A stretch of 64,000 nt of DNA from Kitasatospora viridis. GTDB lineage: Bacteria > Actinomycetota > Actinomycetes > Streptomycetales > Streptomycetaceae. This document shows, piece after piece, positions 15,704 through 23,287 of this stretch. The position numbers were made by a program, and so were the translations under genes. The stretch lies in NCBI RefSeq assembly GCF_007829815.1, contig NZ_VIWT01000001.1, forward strand, positions 1,263,501 through 1,327,500, written 5' to 3'. The first letter of the stretch is position 1; each line of letters begins with the position of its first letter. The notes under the pieces were generated by a model. The model was not told where the DNA came from. It did not search any database and saw only the letters and a program-made list of their open reading frames with translations.

Positions 15704-17088
15704 ACTCGCACCCCCACATAGCAATCATCGGCGGCGGGATCACTGGTCTCGCCGCCGCGCTGTTCCTCGGCCGCCAGGGGCACCGCGTCACGCTGCTCGA
15801 ACGCGAGGCCCGCGCTGTCTCGTCCGACCTCGACGGCGACTTCGTCGCCTGGAACCGGCCGTCCACCCCCCAGGCGCTCCAGCCGCATCTGCTCCGCGCG
15901 CCGATCCGCAACGTGCTCCGGGCCGCCGCGCCGGACGTCTATGCGGAACTCCTCTCCCTCGGGGCGACCGAGCACCACGACCTCGCCGCGTTCGGCCCGT
16001 CGCTGCCCGAGGACGTCGACCTGGTGACCCTGCGCGCCCGGCGGATCCTCCTCGAAGCCGCCCTCTCGCGCGCCGTCCAGGCCGAACCCACCGTCACCCT
16101 GCGCACCGACACCCCCGTCACCGGTCTCCTCACCAACCCCGGCGAGGTCCCCCGCGTGACCGGCGTCCGGACCGCCGCCGGCGACATCACCGCCGACCTG
16201 ACCCTCGACGCCGCCGGCCGCCGCTCGCACGTGCACCGCTGGCTCGCCGCCGCCGGGGCCCGGCCGCCCGTCACCGAGCTCCAGCGCACGGGGATCGCCT
16301 ACTTCTGCCGCTGGTACCGCATCGACCAGACCAAGCCCTACACCGAACCGCCCCGCACCGGGTGCCTCACGCCCTACGTGGCGTTCGGCGTCTTCCCGGC
16401 CGACAACGGGTGCTTCGCGCTCGCCGTCAGCATCTCGGTCGAGGACCCGACCCGCACCGCGCTGCGCGACCCCGAGGTGTACGACGCGGCCGCCCGGCTC
16501 TTCCCCAGCGGTGCCGCCTGGCTCGCGCTCCCGCACCAGCCGGTCAGCGACGTGCAGATCATGGCGGGCCTCCCCAACCTGTGGACGGCCCTGCACGACG
16601 ACCAAGGCCCGCAGGTGCACGGCCTGTTGAGCATCGGCGACAGTGCCATCCACACCAACCCGACGCTCGGTCAAGGGATATCCCTCGCCATCCTCGCCGC
16701 CGACTGGCTGGCGCGGCAGGATCCGGTCGATCCGGGACTCCCAACCGCCTATCACCAGTTCCGTGTTGATACGCTCCGTCCGTGGTTCGACACCCAGGTC
16801 GGCATCGACCGCGCCCGCCAGGATCAGGTCCGCGACGCCCTCCGGGGCGTCCCCGACGTCCCCGCGCCACTCGAACGCTCCGCGCTGAGCTTCTGCGCCG
16901 AGCAGGACATCGTGGTGGCCCGTGCCCGCGCACAGGTGGCTCAGATGCTCCGCACGCCGCCGCAGGCGTACGCGACACCGGAGATCCAAGACCGGGTCGG
17001 CGCCTGGCTGCGCGCCAACCCTGAGTTCACCGGACCGCCACCCGGCCCCAGCCGGGAGCTGTGGGAGCAGACCGTCGGGCGTGGCTGA
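15700..17088 (+). CDS. FAD-dependent oxidoreductase / monooxygenase
   Basis: A 462-residue flavoprotein of the PHBH / tryptophan-halogenase-like superfamily. The FAD-binding GGGITG fingerprint is at residues ~11-16, followed by an acidic residue (LLERE) at the end of the second strand. The second FAD motif GDSAIHTNPTLGQG is at about 313-326. The middle region differs from well-known hydroxylases and no substrate can be named. TTG at 15700 overlaps the stop of the second DUF397 gene; translation is probably coupled. An FAD enzyme as the fourth gene of an XRE-DUF397-DUF397 unit suggests it is the regulated output. Confidence 0.75.
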   Translation: MNSHPHIAIIGGGITGLAAALFLGRQGHRVTLLEREARAVSSDLDGDFVAWNRPSTPQALQPHLLRAPIRNVLRAAAPDVYAELLSLGATEHHDLAAFGPSLPEDVDLVTLRARRILLEAALSRAVQAEPTVTLRTDTPVTGLLTNPGEVPRVTGVRTAAGDITADLTLDAAGRRSHVHRWLAAAGARPPVTELQRTGIAYFCRWYRIDQTKPYTEPPRTGCLTPYVAFGVFPADNGCFALAVSISVEDPTRTALRDPEVYDAAARLFPSGAAWLALPHQPVSDVQIMAGLPNLWTALHDDQGPQVHGLLSIGDSAIHTNPTLGQGISLAILAADWLARQDPVDPGLPTAYHQFRVDTLRPWFDTQVGIDRARQDQVRDALRGVPDVPAPLERSALSFCAEQDIVVARARAQVAQMLRTPPQAYATPEIQDRVGAWLRANPEFTGPPPGPSRELWEQTVGRG

Positions 17089-17110
17089 ACGCGCCTACCC
17101 CGACCGCCGC

Positions 17111-17125
17111 CTGACGCCCCGTCAG
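17111..17125. repeat. CTGAC-N5-GTCAG element, copy 1
   Basis: Exact 15-bp element (spacer GCCCC; 6-bp arms). Its TCA at 17122-17124 is the stop codon of the XRE/MmyB-like gene, which converges on the FAD oxidoreductase. Confidence 0.85.
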
Positions 17126-17958
17126 TCCACAGCCATGCTCTGCGTCCCCAGCACCGCGAGCAGCGCGAGCCGTTCGGCGTCCTGGGTGCCGGGCTCGGCC
17201 GTGTAGACCAGGATCCGCAGGTCGCCGCCGGCCACGCTGAGCAGGTCGCAGTCCAGGGTGACCGGGCCGACCTGCGGGTGCTCGATGGTCTTGCGGCCCG
17301 ACTCGAAGCCGGCCACCTCGCCGGACTCCCAGAGGTCGGCGAACCGCTCGCTGCCCGCGCGGAGTTCGGCGATCAGGCGGGGGATCCGCGGGTCGGCCGG
17401 GTAGCGGCGGGCGGTGGCCCGCAGGGCGGAGACCTCGGCCCGGTCCAGGGCCCGCTGGGACTCCGGGGTGTGGCGCACCCGCTCGTCCGGGCCGCCGAGG
17501 AAGTTGCGCCACAGCGCGTTGCGCTCCTTGCCGTGCCGCTCCCCGAACAGCGCGGTGGCGAGCGGGTTGGCGACCAGCAGGTTGAACATCGCGTCGGAGA
17601 CCGAGACCGGGGTGTTGGACAGCCGGTCCAGCAGCCGCTGCACGCTCGGGGTGATCCGGCCGGGCACCGTGCCGTGGCCGGGCGGCACCAGGCCGGCGGC
17701 GTGGAAGAGCTGCTCGCGCTCCGGGTCGCCCAGCCGCAGCGCCCGGCCCAGCGCCTCCACCACCTGCTCCGAGGGGTTGGCCGCGCGGCCCTGCTCCAGT
17801 CGGGTCAGGTAGTCCACCGAGATCCCGGCCAGCAGCGCCAACTCCTCGCGCCGCAGGCCCGGGGCGCGCCGCTGCCCGCCGGCGGGCAGGCCGGCCGCCT
17901 CGGGCGTGACCCGGTCGCGGCGCTGCCGGACCAGCTGGCCGAACTCGGTGGCTGTCAT
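17122..17958 (-). CDS. XRE-family regulator with MmyB-like ligand domain
   Basis: A 278-residue transcription factor. The N-terminal ~85 residues form an XRE helix-turn-helix containing the conserved RRAPGLRREELALLAGISVD motif and YLTRLEQGRAANPS. The C-terminal ~180 residues are the MmyB-like PAS-type ligand domain (with NLLVANPLATALFG, WRNFLGG and RLIAELRAGSERFADLW). Members often repress a divergent oxidoreductase in response to small lipophilic ligands. The divergent SDR gene starts 102 bases away and fits that role. Confidence 0.88.
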   Translation of the reverse strand: MTATEFGQLVRQRRDRVTPEAAGLPAGGQRRAPGLRREELALLAGISVDYLTRLEQGRAANPSEQVVEALGRALRLGDPEREQLFHAAGLVPPGHGTVPGRITPSVQRLLDRLSNTPVSVSDAMFNLLVANPLATALFGERHGKERNALWRNFLGGPDERVRHTPESQRALDRAEVSALRATARRYPADPRIPRLIAELRAGSERFADLWESGEVAGFESGRKTIEHPQVGPVTLDCDLLSVAGGDLRILVYTAEPGTQDAERLALLAVLGTQSMAVD

Positions 17959-18059
17959 GCTCCCACTGTGCCACCGGGCGTCCGGGCGCTGCCTGGCCCT
18001 GACAGTCCCAGGAAGTCCGGAGCCTGGTCCGCCGGTCCGCGCCGCCGCAGGGTGGAGGC

Positions 18060-18785
18060 ATGACAGTCACACTCATCACCGGAGCCAACAAGGGTCTCGG
18101 CCACGAGACCGCCCGCCGCCTGATCGCCGCCGGGCACACCGTCTACCTGGGCAGCCGGGACGCCGGGCGCGGCCGGGCCGCGGCCGAGGAGCTCGGCGCC
18201 CGCTTCGTCCAACTCGACGTGACCGACGACGCGTCGGTCACCGCCGCCGCCAAGACCATCGAGCAGGCCGGCGACGGCCTCGACGTGCTGGTCAACAACG
18301 CCGGCATCGCGCTCGACGGCACCCACGCGCCCGACGGCTCGCGCTCGCTGGTCCCCGTGGACGAGCTCACCGCCGACATGGTCCGGGAGACTTTCGAGAC
18401 CAACGTCTTCGGCCTGGTCCGGGTCACCCACGCGTTCCTGCCGCTGCTCAAGCGCTCGGCCGCCCCGGTCATCGTCAACGTCTCCAGCGGCCTGGCCTCG
18501 CTGGCCCACGCGAGCACCCCGGGCAACCCCGTGCACGACTACCCGGCGGCGGCCTACCCGACCTCCAAGACGGCCGTCAACATGCTCACCGTGCAGTACG
18601 CGAAGTCGCTGCCGGCCTTCCGGATCAACGCCGTCGAGCCGGGCTTCACGGCCACCGACATCAACCAGCACGCGGGCCACCAGACCGTGGAGCAGGGCGT
18701 CGAGATCATCGTCCGGATGGCCCGGGTCGCCCCCGACGGCCCCACCGGCACCTACTCGGACGCCAACGGGATCCTGCCCTGGTGA
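18060..18785 (+). CDS. Short-chain dehydrogenase/reductase
   Basis: A classical NAD(P)-dependent SDR of 241 residues: cofactor motif TGANKGLG near the N-terminus, NNAG at about 80-83, a catalytic Ser in NVSSG, and YPTSK providing the Tyr/Lys pair. A long insert between NNAG and the central helix is typical of the carbonyl-reductase-like subgroup. Substrate unknown. It is divergent from an XRE/MmyB-like regulator, its likely repressor. GGAGG lies one base before the ATG, and AGGG is at a more usual spacing. Right after the stop region a 10-base unit GGTGACCCCT is repeated 2.5 times (18781-18807). Confidence 0.88.
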   Translation: MTVTLITGANKGLGHETARRLIAAGHTVYLGSRDAGRGRAAAEELGARFVQLDVTDDASVTAAAKTIEQAGDGLDVLVNNAGIALDGTHAPDGSRSLVPVDELTADMVRETFETNVFGLVRVTHAFLPLLKRSAAPVIVNVSSGLASLAHASTPGNPVHDYPAAAYPTSKTAVNMLTVQYAKSLPAFRINAVEPGFTATDINQHAGHQTVEQGVEIIVRMARVAPDGPTGTYSDANGILPW

Positions 18786-18814
18786 CCCCTGGTGACCCCT
18801 GGTGACCGCCGCCC

Positions 18815-19828
18815 TCACGGCACCCGGCGGGCCTCCAGCACACACATCGGGCCGGGGGTCGGCCGGATCTCGGTGAGCTCGAAGCCGCCCGCGGTGAACA
18901 GCGCGCGCCAGGCGGCGGCGGTGCGTTCGCGGCCGGTGAGCATGCCCAGCATGGTGAGGTCGAGCAGGGTGGCGACCTCCGGGACGGTGCCCCCGTCGAG
19001 CACCGTGTCCACCACCACCAGCCGGGTGTCCGGGGCCGTCGCCGCCCGGTGCACCCGGTCGAGGATCCGGGTGGCCCGCTCGTCCGACCAGTCGTGCAGG
19101 ATGAAGCAGGCCAGGTAGCAGTCGGCGGGCGGGAGCGCGGCGAAGAAGTCGCCCGCCGTGGCCGTGATCCGGTCGGCCACCCCGGCCGCCCGCAGCACCT
19201 CGGGCGCGGCCGCCACCACGTGCGGCAGGTCGAGCACCGTGCCGCGCAGGCCCGGCTCGCGGCGGGCCAGCTCGGCGAGCACCGCGCCGTCCGCCCCGCC
19301 GATGTCCACCACGAACTGTGCGCCGGCCAACTCGACGGCGTCCAGGGCGTGGTGGCGGATCGCCCGGGCGAAGTCGGTCATCGCCGCGGTGAACGTGGCG
19401 ACCTGGGCCGGGTGCTCGCCGAGGTGGTCGAAGAACGGCTTGCCGTAGGCCAGGTCGGCGGCCGGCACCCCCGTCAGGGCGGTGCCCCAGAGCTCTCCGA
19501 AGGCCCGGTAGTGGGTCTGCTCCCAGGCCAGCGCGATGTTGCGCAGCGACTCGGGCCCGCCGGAGACCAGGGTGGGCCCGAGCCGCCCGAGGCCGACCAG
19601 GGCGCGCTCGGCGTCCACCGTGAACACCTCCTCGGCGGCGAGCACGTGCAGGATCCGGGCCAGCGGCTCGGGGCGCAGCCCGACGGCGGCCGCCAGCTCG
19701 GTCAACGGGCGTGGCCCGGCGACGAGTTGGTCGGCGACCCCGGCCCGGGCCACCACGAACAGGGCCTGCGAGAGCTGGAAGCCGCCGAGCAGGCGGAGCA
19801 TGTCGACGGCGGGGAACGCGGCGTTCAC
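18815..19828 (-). CDS. SAM-dependent O-methyltransferase (plant COMT / ASMT type)
   Basis: A 337-residue two-domain methyltransferase. Residues ~1-100 form the winged-helix dimerisation domain (LGGFQLSQALFVVARAGVADQL). The catalytic domain has SAM motif I VVDIGGADG, a downstream LHDWSDERATRIL box with the catalytic His (LHDW), and VVVDTVLDGG. This family methylates hydroxyls of aromatic polyketides and other natural products in streptomycetes. The GTG at 19828 gives the normal length but has no clear ribosome site; in-frame GTGs lie slightly upstream. It converges on the SDR gene. No polyketide genes are nearby. Confidence 0.85.
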   Translation of the reverse strand: MNAAFPAVDMLRLLGGFQLSQALFVVARAGVADQLVAGPRPLTELAAAVGLRPEPLARILHVLAAEEVFTVDAERALVGLGRLGPTLVSGGPESLRNIALAWEQTHYRAFGELWGTALTGVPAADLAYGKPFFDHLGEHPAQVATFTAAMTDFARAIRHHALDAVELAGAQFVVDIGGADGAVLAELARREPGLRGTVLDLPHVVAAAPEVLRAAGVADRITATAGDFFAALPPADCYLACFILHDWSDERATRILDRVHRAATAPDTRLVVVDTVLDGGTVPEVATLLDLTMLGMLTGRERTAAAWRALFTAGGFELTEIRPTPGPMCVLEARRVP

Positions 19829-19904
19829 GGCCGTCAAGCTAGCCGCCCCGGCCCGACGCACCGTCACCACGCGCCAGCCGACTGCCCCGGACGGCGCAAC
19901 ACGA

Positions 19905-19939
19905 CCACCTGACGGGCCGTCCGACGGCCCGTCAGGTGG
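19905..19939 (-). terminator. 16-bp stem-loop terminator
   Basis: Arms 19905-19920 and 19924-19939 are perfectly complementary around a three-base loop. It lies just downstream of the phosphonatase-like gene (minus strand) and upstream of the O-methyltransferase, so it most likely ends the former transcript. Confidence 0.8.
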
Positions 19940-19956
19940 GATCGAGTGAGCTCCGG

Positions 19957-20634
19957 TCAGCCCAGCAGGGCCGGCAGCTCGGCGATCGAGGCCAGCACGT
20001 GGGTGGCGCCGTCGGCCCGCAGGCGCTCCTCGCCGTGCGCGCCGGTCAGCACGCCGGCCACCACCGCGGCGCCGGCCCGGGTACCGGTCAGCATGTCGTA
20101 GCCCGTGTCGCCGACCACCGCGACCTGGTGCACCGAGTCGGTGCCGGTGCGCAGCAGCGCCGCGAGCGCCAGGTCGGGGAAGGGGCGGCCGCGGCCGGCC
20201 TCGGCCGGGCACAGGGTCAGGTCGGCGATCTGCTGCCAGCCGAGCGCGTCCAGGATGCGGTCCTGGGTGGCGCGGGAGAAGCCGGTGGTCAGCACGACCT
20301 TGCGGCCGCTCTCGCGCAGCGCGGTGATCGCCTCGGCGGCGCCGGGCAGGGCGGCGCAGTGACCGGCGTCCACCAGGTCGTGGTAGGCCTGCTCGAAGGC
20401 CGCGTTGGCGCGCTGGGCCTTCTCCTCGTCGCCGAACAGGTGGCGGAAGACGGCGATCTTGGACTCGCCCATGGTGGCCCGGACGTGGGCCAGCATCGGC
20501 TCGTGCTCCGGGCTGCCGGGCTGGACGCCGTTGGCCAGCGCGGCGGCGTCGAAGGCCCGCTCGACCAGGCCGTCGTCGGCAACGGTGGTGCCGGCCATGT
20601 CCAGGACGACCAGGCGGATGTCAGGGGTGCTCAT
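19957..20634 (-). CDS. Phosphonatase-like HAD hydrolase
   Basis: A 225-residue haloacid-dehalogenase hydrolase. The nucleophile motif is LDMAGTTV (Asp-12), the DMAGTT signature of phosphonoacetaldehyde-hydrolase-like proteins. Motif II is LTTGFSR with the Thr, and the acidic motif is VVGDTGYD. The cap region is that of PhnX relatives, yet the Schiff-base Lys cannot be assigned with certainty, so hydrolysis of a C-P bond is not assured. The ATG at 20634 is preceded by AGAGG. A GntR/HutC-like inverted repeat about 100 bases upstream may be its operator. Confidence 0.8.
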   Translation of the reverse strand: MSTPDIRLVVLDMAGTTVADDGLVERAFDAAALANGVQPGSPEHEPMLAHVRATMGESKIAVFRHLFGDEEKAQRANAAFEQAYHDLVDAGHCAALPGAAEAITALRESGRKVVLTTGFSRATQDRILDALGWQQIADLTLCPAEAGRGRPFPDLALAALLRTGTDSVHQVAVVGDTGYDMLTGTRAGAAVVAGVLTGAHGEERLRADGATHVLASIAELPALLG

Positions 20635-20737
20635 CGGTGCATGCCTCTTCTGGTTGGTGCGGACTCGGCGACAACGGTGCGCGATCCAGGTGACGCCAGC
20701 GTGACCGGACGGCGTCCAGCACGGTAACAATCACCAA

Positions 20738-20751
20738 GTTGTACAGACAAC
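20738..20751. promoter_or_regulatory. GTTGT-N4-ACAAC inverted repeat (GntR/HutC-like operator candidate)
   Basis: The sequence GTTGTACAGACAAC resembles HutC/PhnF-type GntR boxes (TGTAnAGACA core). It lies in the region upstream of the phosphonatase-like gene. No GntR gene is in the immediate neighbourhood. Confidence 0.4.
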
Positions 20752-20801
20752 ACCAGGTCGACGAGTGACCAACTGGACTCCCTGCTCCCCCGGCCGGCGG
20801 G

Positions 20802-21314
20802 CTACCGCCGCACCGTCGCCCGCAGGTAGTTGCGCCGCCCGAAGTGCGGCTCGTCCACCGCCGTCAGCTCCTCCACCTCGAACCGGTAGAGCGCCGCCGC
20901 CCCGCCCCCGGCCAGGAACTGCGCCCGCACCTGCGGATCCTGCGCGAAGCCCGGATAGCGCCCCTGGTAGGCGGCCAGCGCGGCCTCGGCGTGCCGGCCC
21001 CAGGCCTCGCCGGCCCGCCCGGTCAGCTGCACCCCGCGCAGCTGCTCGCCGAAGGCCGGCGGCGGCAGGAAGACGGTCGCGGCGGCCCGGGCCTGCTCGG
21101 CCAGGTGCAGGCTGTGCCGGGTCGAGCGCTCGCTGACGAAGTAGAGCACCAGGTCGTCGTCGAAGGCGTAGAAGCAGAGGTTGGCGTGCGGCCCGTGCTC
21201 CGGGCCGGCGGTCGCCAGGGTGAGCACCATGGACTCGGCCAGCAGGCCGTCCACGCCCTTGCCGAGCTCCTCGGCGGGCCAGTCGCCCTGGATGACATCG
21301 AGCTGGTACGGCAT
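20802..21314 (-). CDS. Pyridoxamine-5'-phosphate-oxidase-like flavin protein
   Basis: A 170-residue FMN-binding split-barrel protein: MVLTLATAGPEHGPHANLCFYAFDDDLVLYFVS is spread over the first strands, followed by the R.H..L...ARAAATVF pattern and a GVQLTGRAG strand. Family members bind FMN, F420 or haem; the substrate is not predictable. AAGGGA eight bases before the ATG supports the start. It lies downstream of the PAP2/DedA unit but is separated from it by a terminator, so it is probably transcribed independently. Confidence 0.75.
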   Translation of the reverse strand: MPYQLDVIQGDWPAEELGKGVDGLLAESMVLTLATAGPEHGPHANLCFYAFDDDLVLYFVSERSTRHSLHLAEQARAAATVFLPPPAFGEQLRGVQLTGRAGEAWGRHAEAALAAYQGRYPGFAQDPQVRAQFLAGGGAAALYRFEVEELTAVDEPHFGRRNYLRATVRR

Positions 21315-21394
21315 GGCGGTCGTCCCTTCCGCGATGGGCCCATCCACGACAGAGGCTTCATGCTGCCCCCAGCACCCGCCCCGCACAAGAGCGA

Positions 21395-21430
21395 GGGGCC
21401 GGCCCGGTGCGAGTGCACCGGACCGGCCCC
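21395..21430 (-). terminator. 16-bp stem-loop terminator
   Basis: Arms 21395-21410 and 21415-21430 pair with one G:U-type mismatch around a four-base loop. It follows the PAP2 phosphatase gene on the minus strand. Confidence 0.75.
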
Positions 21431-21439
21431 GAGCGGGAT

Positions 21440-21454
21440 CTGACCACGCGTCAG
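21440..21454. repeat. CTGAC-N5-GTCAG element, copy 2
   Basis: Exact element (spacer CACGC). Its TCA at 21451-21453 is the stop codon of the PAP2 phosphatase gene. Confidence 0.85.
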
Positions 21455-22074
21455 GCGGCTACCTGGCCCGCTCCGAGGAGCGGTCCGAGCGCCCCGCCGC
21501 GCAGCCGCTCCACCAGCGGCCCGAGCCGCGCGGCGAGCAGCGCCGGCGGGATCGCCACCAGCACGCCGATCAGCACGCCCACCGCCACGTCGTGCGGGTA
21601 GTGCACGCCGATCCACACCCGCGAGGCGCCCATCAGCACGGCGAGCCCGAGCGCGATCGCCCCGATCCGCCGGTAGGCGAAGAACAGCGCGACGGCCGCC
21701 GCGAAGGCGATCACCGTGTGGTTGCTGGGGAAGGACCAGTCACCGGGACCGGGGCAGGTCTCCACGGTCACCGTGGCGGGCAGCTGCTGGCACGGCCGGA
21801 CCTCGTGGACCAGGCTCTTCAGCACCGAGTTCACCGCGTAGGCGAAGACCACGATGACCGGCGCGGCGAGCACCCGGGCCATCACCGCCGAGTCCGCCCC
21901 GCGGGCCTGCCACCAGGCCCAGAGCATCAGCACGGCGAAGACCCCGAGGCCGAGGTCGGACCAGGTCCGCACGGCCTGGTCCAGCCAGTGCGGGGCGTCC
22001 TGCGCCCAGCCGGTCACGGTGGTGTAGAGGCCGCCGTCGATGCCACTGCCGTCGTACGCGAGCAGGTCCGCCAT
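21451..22074 (-). CDS. PAP2-family membrane phosphatase
   Basis: A 207-residue integral membrane phosphatase with the three PAP2 motifs: KSLVHEVRP (KxxxxxxRP), PSNHT (PSGH variant with Asn for Gly) and SRVWIGVHYPHD (SRxxxxxHxxxD). About five to six membrane segments surround them and the active site would face outward. Likely substrates are polyprenyl or lipid phosphates. Its ATG overlaps the stop of the DedA gene by one base (TGATG), so the two are co-translated, a pairing known for undecaprenyl-phosphate recycling. Confidence 0.88.
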   Translation of the reverse strand: MADLLAYDGSGIDGGLYTTVTGWAQDAPHWLDQAVRTWSDLGLGVFAVLMLWAWWQARGADSAVMARVLAAPVIVVFAYAVNSVLKSLVHEVRPCQQLPATVTVETCPGPGDWSFPSNHTVIAFAAAVALFFAYRRIGAIALGLAVLMGASRVWIGVHYPHDVAVGVLIGVLVAIPPALLAARLGPLVERLRGGALGPLLGAGQVAA

Positions 22075-22733
22075 CAGGCGTCACCCCCGCCGTTGCGGTT
22101 GGCCTTGCGGGCGCGGAGCAATTCGAGAGCAATCGGGATCACGGAGACAATTACTACCAGACCAATGATTGGCAACAGGTACTTGTCGATATTGGGAACG
22201 GACGACCCCAGGGCGTAGCCGGCCAGCACCACGCCGACCGCCCAGATCGTGCCGCCGACCACCTGCCAGAGGGTGAAGACCCGCTGCGGCACCTCCAGCA
22301 CCCCGGCCATCGGGTTGAGCACGGTGCGCACCACCGGGATGAACCGGGCCAGCACGATCGCCTTGCCGTGGCCGTACTGCTCCAGCAGTTCCTCGGCCCG
22401 TGCCACGCCCTTGGTCAGCGCCTTGCGCCGGTTGCGCGCCAGCAGCGCGCGCCCGCCGCGGCGGCCGATCAGGTAGCCGACCTGGGCACCCGCCAGCGCT
22501 CCGGCCAGCGCGGCCAGGATCACCTGCCAGAGCACCAGGTGCGGCCCGCTGTGCGTGCCCGAGACGCAGAGCAGTCCGGCGGTGAAGAGCAGCGAGTCGC
22601 CGGGCAGGAAGAACCCGACCAGCAGGCCGGTCTCGGCGAAGAGCACCACGGCGATGCCGAGGGCGCCGAAGGCGGACAACAACGACGAGGCGTCGAGAAC
22701 GTTGACCGCCAGCACGGAGGAGGCAGCGAGCAC
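22074..22733 (-). CDS. DedA-family membrane protein
   Basis: A 219-residue DedA/SNARE-associated protein with the conserved ETG...FFLPGDSLL segment near the N-terminus, a central GRRGG, and the R.(I/V)P..R......AG motif (ARFIPVVRTVLNPMAG). DedA proteins are membrane lipid flippases; some recycle undecaprenyl phosphate, which fits the coupled PAP2 gene. GTG 22733 has AGAGG ten bases upstream; ATG 22751 without a ribosome site would add six residues. The promoter region is shared with the divergent BlaI-type repressor and carries its two operators. Confidence 0.85.
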   Translation of the reverse strand: MLAASSVLAVNVLDASSLLSAFGALGIAVVLFAETGLLVGFFLPGDSLLFTAGLLCVSGTHSGPHLVLWQVILAALAGALAGAQVGYLIGRRGGRALLARNRRKALTKGVARAEELLEQYGHGKAIVLARFIPVVRTVLNPMAGVLEVPQRVFTLWQVVGGTIWAVGVVLAGYALGSSVPNIDKYLLPIIGLVVIVSVIPIALELLRARKANRNGGGDA

Positions 22734-22787
22734 GGTTGGCGGACCTCTCATACTGGGGGAGGCGGTCCCGCGGAACACGCCCCAACC

Positions 22788-22805
22788 GTCTACAGTGACG
22801 TAGAC
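22788..22805. promoter_or_regulatory. BlaI-type operator 1 (GTCTAC-N6-GTAGAC)
   Basis: Perfect 6-bp inverted repeat with a six-base spacer, in the divergent region between the DedA gene and the BlaI-family gene. The dyad fits the TAC...GTA operators of the BlaI/MecI/CopY family. Confidence 0.75.
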
Positions 22806-22806
22806 G

Positions 22807-22824
22807 GTCTACATGACTGTAGAC
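22807..22824. promoter_or_regulatory. BlaI-type operator 2 (GTCTAC-N6-GTAGAC)
   Basis: A second copy with identical arms and spacing, 19 bases from the first centre to centre and ending 22 bases before the BlaI start. Two dimers could bind side by side and control both divergent transcripts. Confidence 0.75.
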
Positions 22825-22846
22825 GATGACTGGAGGTCACCGCGAC

Positions 22847-23287
22847 ATGCCGGAACTGCCATCGGCGCGCCGCCCGTCCGGGGAGCTGGAGGCGCAGGTG
22901 CTCGCCGCGCTCTGGGCCGCCGACCGGCCGCTGACCCCGCAGGACGTCCAACTCGCGCTGGGCGGCGAACTCGCCAGGACCACCGTCGCCACGATCCTGG
23001 CCCGGCTGCACGACAAGGGCACCGTCGAGCGCACCCGGGTCGGCCGCGCCTACGTCTACACCCCGACCGTGCAGGACCCGGCCGGACTGGCCGCCCGCCG
23101 GATGCGCACCGAGCTCGACCGCGAGCAGGACCGCTCCACCGTGCTGGCCCGGTTCGTCTCCGACCTCTCCGACGCCGACGAGCGGCTGCTGCGCGAACTC
23201 CTCGGCGAGGGCCCGAACGGCCACGACGGCCCGAACGGTCACGACGTCCCGAACGGCCCGCACGGCCGGGACGGCGGCCGCGGGTGA
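22847..23287 (+). CDS. BlaI/MecI-family transcriptional repressor
   Basis: A 146-residue winged-helix repressor: SGELEAQVLAALWAADRPLTPQDVQLALG is followed by the recognition helix LARTTVATILARLHDKG and the wing VERTRVGRAYVYTP, ending in a helix for dimerisation. The C-terminal tail carries degenerate GPNGHD repeats. The family is inactivated by the partnered M56 membrane protease, encoded next with a GTGA overlap. GGAGGT nine bases before the ATG at 22847 decides this start over the ATG at 22826. Twin dyads directly upstream are the likely operators. Confidence 0.9.
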   Translation: MPELPSARRPSGELEAQVLAALWAADRPLTPQDVQLALGGELARTTVATILARLHDKGTVERTRVGRAYVYTPTVQDPAGLAARRMRTELDREQDRSTVLARFVSDLSDADERLLRELLGEGPNGHDGPNGHDVPNGPHGRDGGRG

